NCBI RefSeq assembly: GCF_025506335.1
Contig: NZ_JANZYO010000004.1
Coordinates: forward strand, 62,001-126,000
Direction: 5' to 3'
Source of the DNA: Mumia quercus
Lineage (GTDB): Bacteria; Actinomycetota; Actinomycetes; Propionibacteriales; Nocardioidaceae
DNA length: 64,000 bases
The notes beneath the pieces are model-generated. The model had not been told where the DNA came from, made no database searches, and saw nothing but the letters and a program-made list of their open reading frames with translations. The position numbers and the translations under genes were made by a program. The first letter of the stretch is position 1. Each line of letters opens with the position of its first letter. This document shows, in pieces, positions 58,248 to 64,000 of the stretch.

Positions 58248-59588
58248 ATGAACGATCAGTCCCGTCCTACAGACCCGCAGGGTTCGGCCCCGCAGCAGGC
58301 GCCGCAGCCCTCCACCCCGTTTGCGGCGACCGGCAGCGGCGCCAGCACGGGATACCCGAGCAGCACGCCGTACACGCACCGGTACGGTGCCGCGTCCGAC
58401 CCGAGCGAGAACGCCGGCGAGCGGACGCAGCCCTACCCCTTCGGCTTCACGCCGCAGGAGTCCCGTACGCCCGCGCCCAAGAAGGAGCGCGGCGGGGGCT
58501 TCGCCGCGGCGGTCGTCGCGGGTGCCCTCGTCGCCGGCCTCGTGGGAGGCATCGGCGGTGCGGCCGGCTACCAGGCGCTCAACGACGACAGCTCCGGCCC
58601 GTCGTCCTCGACCTCCTCGCTCGACAACACCTCCAACGCCTCGAGCGCCTCGATCAGCCAGGGTGAGATCGAGAAGGTCGCCCAGAAGGTGCTCCCCTCC
58701 ACCGTCCAGCTGAACGTCCGCGGCGGCGACAGCGGCGGCAGCGGCACGGGCATCATCATCAGCTCCGACGGCGAGATCCTCACCAACAACCACGTGGTCG
58801 AGACTGCTGCCGACGGCGGCGAGATCACCGTCTCCTTCAGCGACGGCTCGATCGCCCGCGCCCAGATCGTCGGTCGCGACCCGGTCACCGACCTCGCGGT
58901 CGTCAAGGCCGAGGGCAAGAGCGACCTCACCCCGGCGACGCTGGGCAACTCCGCCGACCTGCGCGTCGGCCAGGACGTCGTCGCCATCGGCTCGCCGTAC
59001 GGGCTGGAGAGCACGGTGACGTCCGGCATCGTGTCGGCGCTCAACCGGCCGGTGACCGCGGGCGAGACCGCCGAGTCGCGCAACGTGTTCCCCGCGATCC
59101 AGACCGACGCGGCGATCAACCCCGGCAACTCCGGCGGCCCGCTCGTCGACCTCAACGGCGCCGTGATCGGCATCAACACCGCGATCCGCACCAGCGGCGG
59201 CAGCGAGTCCGGCTCGATCGGCCTCGGCTTCGCCATCCCGGTCGACCTCGCCAAGAACGTCGCGTCCCAGCTGGTCAAGGGCGACACCGTCGCCCACGCC
59301 CGCATCGGCGTGACCGTGTCCGACGCGGTCGAGTCCGACGGCATGACCACCATCGGCGCCGAGGTGAAGTCGGTGTCGAACGACAGCGCCGCCGCGAAGG
59401 CCGGTCTCAAGACCGGTGACGTGATCATCCGGGTCGGCGACCAGCCGGTCGCCAGCTCGGACGCCCTGGTGGCGACGATCCGCGGCTACCAGCCGGGCGA
59501 GAAGGTGAAGATCACCTACACCCGTGGGGGCGAGCAGCACACGGCCGACGTGACGCTCGACTCCGACGGCGGCTCGCTCGGGTCCTGA
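58248..59588 (+). CDS. HtrA/DegP-family serine protease (PepD-like)
   Basis: The 446-residue protein has a Pro/Gln-rich cytoplasmic tail, a membrane helix (about 86-108), a Ser-rich linker, a trypsin-like domain with His 182 (LTNNHVVE), Asp 215 (VTDLAVV) and Ser 295 (GNSGGPL), and a C-terminal PDZ domain (GAEVKSVSNDSAAAKAGLKTGDVIIRVGDQPV). It degrades or refolds damaged proteins outside the membrane. GGAGG lies six bases before the ATG. It is the third gene of the MprA-MprB-PepD locus, with its own repeat-containing promoter. Confidence 0.9.
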   Translation: MNDQSRPTDPQGSAPQQAPQPSTPFAATGSGASTGYPSSTPYTHRYGAASDPSENAGERTQPYPFGFTPQESRTPAPKKERGGGFAAAVVAGALVAGLVGGIGGAAGYQALNDDSSGPSSSTSSLDNTSNASSASISQGEIEKVAQKVLPSTVQLNVRGGDSGGSGTGIIISSDGEILTNNHVVETAADGGEITVSFSDGSIARAQIVGRDPVTDLAVVKAEGKSDLTPATLGNSADLRVGQDVVAIGSPYGLESTVTSGIVSALNRPVTAGETAESRNVFPAIQTDAAINPGNSGGPLVDLNGAVIGINTAIRTSGGSESGSIGLGFAIPVDLAKNVASQLVKGDTVAHARIGVTVSDAVESDGMTTIGAEVKSVSNDSAAAKAGLKTGDVIIRVGDQPVASSDALVATIRGYQPGEKVKITYTRGGEQHTADVTLDSDGGSLGS

Positions 59589-59612
59589 GTCACCTGGGCC
59601 CCTCCAGAGAAG

Positions 59613-59645
59613 AGGGCCACGCGCACCGGGGGTGCGCGTGGCCCT
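59613..59645. terminator. Bidirectional terminator between htrA and trpE
   Basis: A 15-bp stem (AGGGCCACGCGCACC and its complement) with a 3-base GGG loop, followed by TCTGCTTT, lies between two convergent genes. Confidence 0.85.
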
Positions 59646-59667
59646 TCTGCTTTCCCGGTGCCGGCGC

Positions 59668-61563
59668 TCAGCCCAGCAGCTCGGCGACGAGGTCGCCGAT
59701 GATGCGGTCGCCGTGCTGGGTGAGGATGGACTCGGCGTGGAACTGGATCCCCCGGAAGCCCGGACCCGCGACCGTGTGCACGTCACCGGACTCCGCGTCA
59801 GTCTCGACCGTCACTCCTTCGGGCAGCCCCGCGTCGGGCACCCGGGCGACGAAGGTGTTGTAGAACCCGACGGTCTCGGTCCGTCCGCGCAGCGGGAGCG
59901 CGCTCTGCGTCCCCTGGAACACGATGTCCTTGTACGCGAGGTCGAGGCCGAGCGCCCCGCACAGGACCTGGTGGCCGAGGCAGACGGCGAGGAACGGGCG
60001 CCCCGCCGCGAGCAGGTCGTCCACCGCGCGGCGTACGGTCGCGATCTTCGGGTCCTCCAGCGTCCGCGGGTCGCCCGGACCCGGGCCGACGATCACGAGG
60101 TCGTACCCGTCGAACGCCTGCGGGCCGGCGTACTCCTCGTGACGGAGCACGTCGGTCGTGATCCCGAGGACGCCGAGGACGTGCGCCAGCATGTTGACGA
60201 AGTCGTCCTCGTTGTCGAGGACGACCGCGCGCTTGCCGGCCAGCAGCGCGGCGGGAGCGGCCCCCGACTGGTCGGACAACCAGAACTGGCTGAGCCGCTG
60301 GTTGCGCGAGCCGAGCGCGATCAGCACCTCGTCGTCGTGCGCGAACGCGTCGAACCCCTCCGACGGAGCCGGTGCGGCCGGCACGAGACCGAACGCGCTG
60401 AGCACCCCGGCAGCCTTCGCGTGGGTCTCCGCCGTCTCGTAGTCGGGGTCGGAGTCGCGGACGAGCGTCGCCCCCGCGGTCACCAGGAGGTTGCCGTCGA
60501 GGTCGACGTCGGCCGTCCGGATGAGGATCGGCGAGTCGGCAGTGGGTCGGCCCTCGTCGTCGCGGCCGAGCAGCGCGGCGGCTGCCGCGTAGTAGCCGCG
60601 GCCGTGCGTCTCGTACTTCTTGATGAGCCGGCACGCGTTCTCGACCGGGCTCCCCGTGACGGTCGCGGCGAACATCGAGTCGCGCAGCACCTCGCGTACG
60701 TCGCGGTGGGTGCGTCCGGCGAGGAGGTACTCGGTGTGCACGAGGTGCGTCATCGGCTTGAGGTACGGACCGAGCACCAGGCCGCCCTCGGAGCAGATGT
60801 CGCACATCATCTTCAGCTCCTCGTCGACGACCATGAAGAGCTCGTAGATCTCCTTCTCGTCGTCGAGGAACCTCAGGAGCTCGCGCTTGCGGTCCGCCTG
60901 CGTCTCGAGCCCGCGCAGCCGGAACGTGCCCGAGATGGGGTTCATCCGGACCTGGCCCGCGTCGACACTCACGTGGCGCTCCGGGCTCGCGCCGATCAGG
61001 TAGCGCTCGCCGGTGAAGACCAGGAACGTCCAGTGCGCACCCCGCTCGCGCTCGAGCAGCCGCCGCAGGACGGTCAGCGCCCCGGTCGCGCCCCAGTCGG
61101 CGAGCCGGGCACGGTAGTGGCGTCCGATCACGAGGTTCGCGCCCTCGCCCTGACCGATCTCGGTGTCGATCACCTCGCGCACCAGCTGCGCGTACGTCGC
61201 GTCGTCGGTCTCGAAGCCACCCTTGTCGGCCAGCGCGACCTCGCCGTCCGGCAGCACCTCGAGCAGCGCGTCGAGGGGCACCTCCAGCGACGTCTCGGCC
61301 GCGATCACCGACAGCGGCGTGCCGTCGTCGTGCGCCTCGAAGCCCCGCTCGCGGACCTGCCGGAACGGCACCAGGACGAGGTTGTCGTACGAGGCCGGTG
61401 CGCCCGGCACCGGATCGGGCACAGGGACGTCCATGAGCGAGTCCACGTCCGTGCGGGTCCCCCCGAGGAGGATGACACGGTCGGAGTCCCGCACGCGGAC
61501 GAGCGCGTACGAGGGGAGCGTGACGAGGTGCGCGAGCGCCGCAGCGACATCAGGTGAGGTCAT
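59668..61563 (-). CDS. trpE: Anthranilate synthase, TrpE-TrpG fusion
   Basis: The 631-residue protein fuses a chorismate-binding aminase domain (with MNPISGTFRLRG, ELKMMCDICSEGG, SMFAATVTGSPVENACRLIKKYE) to a class I glutamine amidotransferase. In the latter the nucleophile Cys is in FLAVCLGHQVLCGALG and the His-Glu dyad in GIQFHAES. It makes anthranilate from chorismate and glutamine. A fused enzyme of this size resembles PhzE (2-amino-2-desoxyisochorismate synthase). However, the Trp-rich leader peptide upstream argues for tryptophan biosynthesis. AAGGA precedes the ATG. Confidence 0.87.
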   Translation of the reverse strand: MTSPDVAAALAHLVTLPSYALVRVRDSDRVILLGGTRTDVDSLMDVPVPDPVPGAPASYDNLVLVPFRQVRERGFEAHDDGTPLSVIAAETSLEVPLDALLEVLPDGEVALADKGGFETDDATYAQLVREVIDTEIGQGEGANLVIGRHYRARLADWGATGALTVLRRLLERERGAHWTFLVFTGERYLIGASPERHVSVDAGQVRMNPISGTFRLRGLETQADRKRELLRFLDDEKEIYELFMVVDEELKMMCDICSEGGLVLGPYLKPMTHLVHTEYLLAGRTHRDVREVLRDSMFAATVTGSPVENACRLIKKYETHGRGYYAAAAALLGRDDEGRPTADSPILIRTADVDLDGNLLVTAGATLVRDSDPDYETAETHAKAAGVLSAFGLVPAAPAPSEGFDAFAHDDEVLIALGSRNQRLSQFWLSDQSGAAPAALLAGKRAVVLDNEDDFVNMLAHVLGVLGITTDVLRHEEYAGPQAFDGYDLVIVGPGPGDPRTLEDPKIATVRRAVDDLLAAGRPFLAVCLGHQVLCGALGLDLAYKDIVFQGTQSALPLRGRTETVGFYNTFVARVPDAGLPEGVTVETDAESGDVHTVAGPGFRGIQFHAESILTQHGDRIIGDLVAELLG

Positions 61564-61597
61564 CGTCGGTCCTTCGTGGTCGTCGGCCGACGGGTTG

Positions 61598-61625
61598 CCC
61601 AGACCGGCCGAGTGGCGGGTCTGGG
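61598..61625 (-). promoter_or_regulatory. Attenuator-like hairpin in the trp leader
   Basis: On the minus strand CCCAGACC pairs with GGTCTGGG (8 bp); within the 12-base loop GCC-ACTC-GGC can pair further. A second hairpin, CGCCGCC-TGTA-GGCGGCG (61639-61656), overlaps the last codons of the leader peptide. No clear U-run follows, so the exact mechanism is open. Confidence 0.55.
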
Positions 61626-61644
61626 GGAAAGCACGAGACGCCGC

Positions 61645-61686
61645 CTACAGGCGGCGCCACCAACCGAGCGTGGTGTGTGCGTTCAT
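61645..61686 (-). CDS. trpL: Trp leader peptide with tandem Trp codons (13 aa)
   Basis: The short frame encodes MNAHTTLGWWRRL and then TAG, 81 bases before the trpE start. Two adjacent TGG codons are the hallmark of ribosome-mediated attenuation. TACGCT ends seven bases before the ATG, with no Shine-Dalgarno, so the leader mRNA probably begins at the start codon. Hairpins capable of alternative pairing follow directly. GUGGCG, at the second Trp codon, can also pair with CGCCAC in the downstream hairpin. Confidence 0.85.
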   Translation of the reverse strand: MNAHTTLGWWRRL

Positions 61687-61720
61687 GGGCGCGAGCGTAG
61701 CGCACCGTGGGGGCACGGCC

Positions 61721-62332
61721 TCACGCTGACCGGCCTCTGCCGGCGTCGCGCCGCGCGAGAGGCGAGCCCGCGGGCAGCGGGAGCCGCAACGACGTGAGTG
61801 GGGCGAGGCCGAGGAGCAGCAAGGACGCTGCGAACGGCGTGAGGTCGGCGTTCGCGGCCACGAGGAACGCGCCGGTGACGACGCAGGCGGGGCTCCACCA
61901 CGCCAGCTCGCCGTGCTCGACGAGGAGGAGCAGCAACGTCGCCAGGCCTGCGACGAGCAGGGCGGGCGCCGCCTCGGCGACCACCTCGGGGCGAGACGCT
62001 GCCGGACCGTCCACCCACAGCGCGCCCGCCGAGGCCCACATCGACCCGGCCGCACCGAGCAGGCCCGCCGCGACCGCCACCTCTGTCACCCCGCGACCCG
62101 ACCCGGTGATGGGAGGAACGCTGCGGGCGAGCCCGACGACCAGGACCGCGAGCAGGAGCGCCGCGAACAGGAGCGCGGCATGACCCAGGTCCCCGGCGGT
62201 CCCCCCGCCGTACCCGCCGTCCATCGCGTCGACGAGGCGCAGCAGGCCCGCGACGAGGATCAGCAGCGGCGCGACGAGCGCCGGGCCGACGACGAGCGGG
62301 TGGCGCGGGCCGAGAGGAGCCATGGGTGTCAT
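61721..62332 (-). CDS. Hypothetical multi-pass membrane protein (203 aa)
   Basis: The protein has about five hydrophobic helices (VVGPALVAPLLILVAGLLRLV, AALLFAALLLAVLVVGLA, VTEVAVAAGLLGAAGSMWASAGALW, ALLVAGLATLLLLLVEH, and a final one). There are no catalytic motifs and I do not recognise the family. ATG 62332 is chosen for GGAGAG upstream. It lies between the metallophosphoesterase and the trp leader on the same strand. The trp promoter starts only 22 bp after its stop. Confidence 0.65.
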   Translation of the reverse strand: MTPMAPLGPRHPLVVGPALVAPLLILVAGLLRLVDAMDGGYGGGTAGDLGHAALLFAALLLAVLVVGLARSVPPITGSGRGVTEVAVAAGLLGAAGSMWASAGALWVDGPAASRPEVVAEAAPALLVAGLATLLLLLVEHGELAWWSPACVVTGAFLVAANADLTPFAASLLLLGLAPLTSLRLPLPAGSPLARRDAGRGRSA

Positions 62333-62412
62333 GCTCTCCACGGTGCACCGTACGGCGCCGGTGCGCCCATCGGTGAGACCACCGAGAGGACCCCGGAAGG
62401 TCCCGGAGGCCC

Positions 62413-64000
62413 CTACTCGCCTGCCGTCTCCGGTGTGCTCGTCGAGGGCGTCGTGGTGGGGGCGTCGGCCGGCGAGGCCTCGGTCGCCAGGTCGAACGCG
62501 ACGTACTCGGCGACCGCGATCGTCCCGTCGGGGTTGAAGTTCACCGGCTGGAGCCCGACCGGGCGACCGTCCTTGTAGGTGATCAGCGTGGCCTGCGCCT
62601 GCCGCCGCAGCTTGCTGCCCAGCGCGAACGCGAACGCGGCGCCACCGGTGCTCGCGTTCGTGTACGAGACGGTCTGGCGGCCGTTCGGAGCCGTGGTCAC
62701 CGTGGGACCCCGCTGGACGTGGAGGTGACCGGAGAGGACGAGGTCGACGCACCCGGACGCCGCGACCTCCTCGCCCGTCGTCGGGCTGTGCACGACGACC
62801 GTGCTGACCCCTCCGTCCTCGCACGCGGTCTCCGTGAGCGCCTGGCCCTGCTCCCGGATCGAGGTGGAGCCCTGCTCCCACCCGGCCGTCAGCCCCGAGC
62901 TGCGCGGATCGCTGTAGCCGAGAAAGCTGATGCCCTCGACGTCGGTCGGGTCGCCGTCGAGGACCGTGAAGCCCTCGTCCTTCATCTGCTCGGTGACGAA
63001 GTCGCCCTCGTCATGGTTGCCGGCGACCGCGACGGTCGGGATGTCGCGGAACTGGCGCGCGAGCGAGCGGATGCTGAAGCCTTCCCACGACCCCCCGGTC
63101 GAGGTGTCGTCGCCGGCGTCGATGAGCAGCGACGCGCTGACCTCGTCGGCCACCGCCCGAACCACCGAGTCCATGCCCACGTTGTCGTGCCGGTCCGCCA
63201 CGAGGACGGCGACGATCTCGCCCTCGGCCGGCTGGCGCAGCTCGGCCGCGATCTCCGGCACTCGGTCTGCCATCGCGCCGTAGAACTTCACCGACGTGCC
63301 GTACGTGGAGATCGCCGACTCGACGATCGCACGGCTCGCGTCGGTCGCACTGCCCGAGGAGATCTGGACCGCGCTGAGGTCGAGGTCGTCGGGGATCTCG
63401 GGGTACACCTCGCCGATCGGCCGCCAGCGCTTGTCCGCGACCTCCTGGACCGCCGGTTGCGGCCACGCCAGCAGGGCGACGGCGAGCACGGTCGCGAGGG
63501 CCAGGGCGACGAGAGCTCGTGCAGGTCCGTGCGGCAGCCGGCGACGGTGCCACGCGGCCCCCACCCGCTCGCCGAGCTCGTGGCGCCGGCGACGCCCGAC
63601 CAGCATCCACACCGCGACGAGCGCCAGGACCGTCAGGAGCCCGACCCCGAGCCCGCGCAGCGCCGACGCGATGGCGATGTCGCGGACGACCGTGCTGATC
63701 TGCTCGATCTCCGCCTCGGGCTGGGAGGCGATGACCGCGTCGCGCGCGACCAGCTCGTCGAGGCTGTCGGCCTCTGTGTCACCGATGTCGATCGAGACGC
63801 CGATGCCGAGGGGCGCGTCGATCGGCATCCGGACCTGGGGCAGGACGGAGCCGAAGTCGAGCGTCGCGTGCCCGTCGAACGTCGGGGTCACGACGCCGGA
63901 GTGCGCGCCGACGAGCACCGGGCGGTGCGCGTTCGTGAAGATCGTCAGCGCGACGACGCACGACACGGCGAGGCCGAGGACGACGAGCAGCATGACAGGG
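62413..64000 (-). CDS. Membrane metallophosphoesterase, possibly 5' truncated at window edge
   Basis: The frame is open to the right edge, and ATG 63993 is the first start-like codon inside, so the true start may lie beyond. About 525 residues are visible. There is an N-terminal helix (residues 1-20), an external beta-rich segment, a second and third helix (about 117-135 and 160-177), and a calcineurin-like domain. The metal-site motifs are VLVADRHDN (D-x-H with variant flanks), DAGDDTS, AGNHDEG and LVLSGHLHVQR (GHxH). It hydrolyses a phosphoester outside the membrane; the substrate is unknown. The C-terminus is Thr/Pro-rich. Confidence 0.8.
   Translation of the reverse strand, partial: PVMLLVVLGLAVSCVVALTIFTNAHRPVLVGAHSGVVTPTFDGHATLDFGSVLPQVRMPIDAPLGIGVSIDIGDTEADSLDELVARDAVIASQPEAEIEQISTVVRDIAIASALRGLGVGLLTVLALVAVWMLVGRRRRHELGERVGAAWHRRRLPHGPARALVALALATVLAVALLAWPQPAVQEVADKRWRPIGEVYPEIPDDLDLSAVQISSGSATDASRAIVESAISTYGTSVKFYGAMADRVPEIAAELRQPAEGEIVAVLVADRHDNVGMDSVVRAVADEVSASLLIDAGDDTSTGGSWEGFSIRSLARQFRDIPTVAVAGNHDEGDFVTEQMKDEGFTVLDGDPTDVEGISFLGYSDPRSSGLTAGWEQGSTSIREQGQALTETACEDGGVSTVVVHSPTTGEEVAASGCVDLVLSGHLHVQRGPTVTTAPNGRQTVSYTNASTGGAAFAFALGSKLRRQAQATLITYKDGRPVGLQPVNFNPDGTIAVAEYVAFDLATEASPADAPTTTPSTSTPETAGE

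Noticed and set aside
59668-61563. Phenazine-type PhzE synthase
   Set aside because: The fusion architecture fits PhzE, but no other phz genes are nearby and the Trp-Trp leader peptide points to tryptophan biosynthesis.
61581-61592. 12-bp palindrome CGTCGGCCGACG before trpE as a separate operator
   Set aside because: It lies in the transcribed leader and is more simply part of the folded leader RNA; high GC makes such palindromes frequent.

Overview
The window is chromosomal DNA from a high-GC actinobacterium. GTG starts are common, stop and start codons often overlap (ATGA/GTGA), -10 boxes read TAnnnT, and many genes belong to families typical of Actinobacteria: EtfD-type Fe-S reductase, FadE5-like acyl-CoA dehydrogenase, GPP34, DUF4916, MprAB-HtrA, dUMP-forming dCTP deaminase and mycothiol-dependent MDMPI-fold proteins. 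The gene set would fit Nocardioidaceae, but the family is inference. I see no transposase, integrase, phage module, CRISPR array, rRNA or replication origin. One tRNA (Gly-CCC) is present. The region reads as core plus ordinary accessory metabolism.

Layout. 1-3.4 kb: the 3' part of a PucR regulator, a 57-residue membrane protein and an aminobutyraldehyde-type dehydrogenase. 3.4-9.35 kb: a MarR regulator with a palindromic operator over its own promoter, followed by a tightly overlapping five-gene lipid-modification operon (FAD oxidoreductase, DUF1365, two cyclopropane-fatty-acid-synthase-like methyltransferases, DUF1295). 9.35-14.4 kb: an orphan M20 lid-domain protein, a hypothetical protein, nitroreductase, GPP34, a drug exporter, a DUF4916 protein, and a Gdx/SugE exporter behind a guanidine-III riboswitch. 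14.6-19.9 kb: the EtfD-like membrane Fe-S reductase, an ABC-2 exporter pair and a PfkB kinase. 20-23.8 kb: two paralogous mini-proteins, PsuG, Dcd, a VanY-like wall enzyme, a PNPOx-like protein and tRNA-Gly. 24-29.3 kb: a secreted M28 peptidase, an Rrf2 regulator divergent from FadE. 29.3-38 kb: a racemase/sigma-factor/membrane-protein operon, a LysR regulator, SDRs, an NHL-thioredoxin protein and GNAT. 38-43.6 kb: an MFS/GntR/CoA-transferase cluster, then PadR and XRE regulators. 43.7-47.3 kb: a branched-chain 2-oxoacid dehydrogenase operon with a perfect CRP-type site. 47.3-56 kb: a secreted hydrolase, DNA ligase, LysE exporter, phosphofructokinase, aminotransferase, and an LMW-PTP plus fructosamine-kinase-like deglycation pair. 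56-59.6 kb: MprA/MprB-like two-component system and HtrA/PepD protease. 59.6-64 kb: a TrpE-TrpG fusion behind a Trp-Trp leader peptide, a membrane protein and the partial metallophosphoesterase at the window edge.

Connections. EtfD and FadE both serve acyl-CoA oxidation, and the same 14-bp motif sits upstream of both genes although they lie 12.7 kb apart. Six direct repeats at an 11-bp period sit upstream of htrA, as expected for an OmpR-family regulator such as the neighbouring MprA homologue. The most informative signals are in the non-coding DNA: the guanidine-III riboswitch, the trp leader, the CRP box on the bkd operon, and a repeated leaderless-promoter geometry in which TAnnnT ends 6-7 bases before the start codon of at least sixteen reading frames. 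No clearly new multi-gene defence or mobile system is visible.
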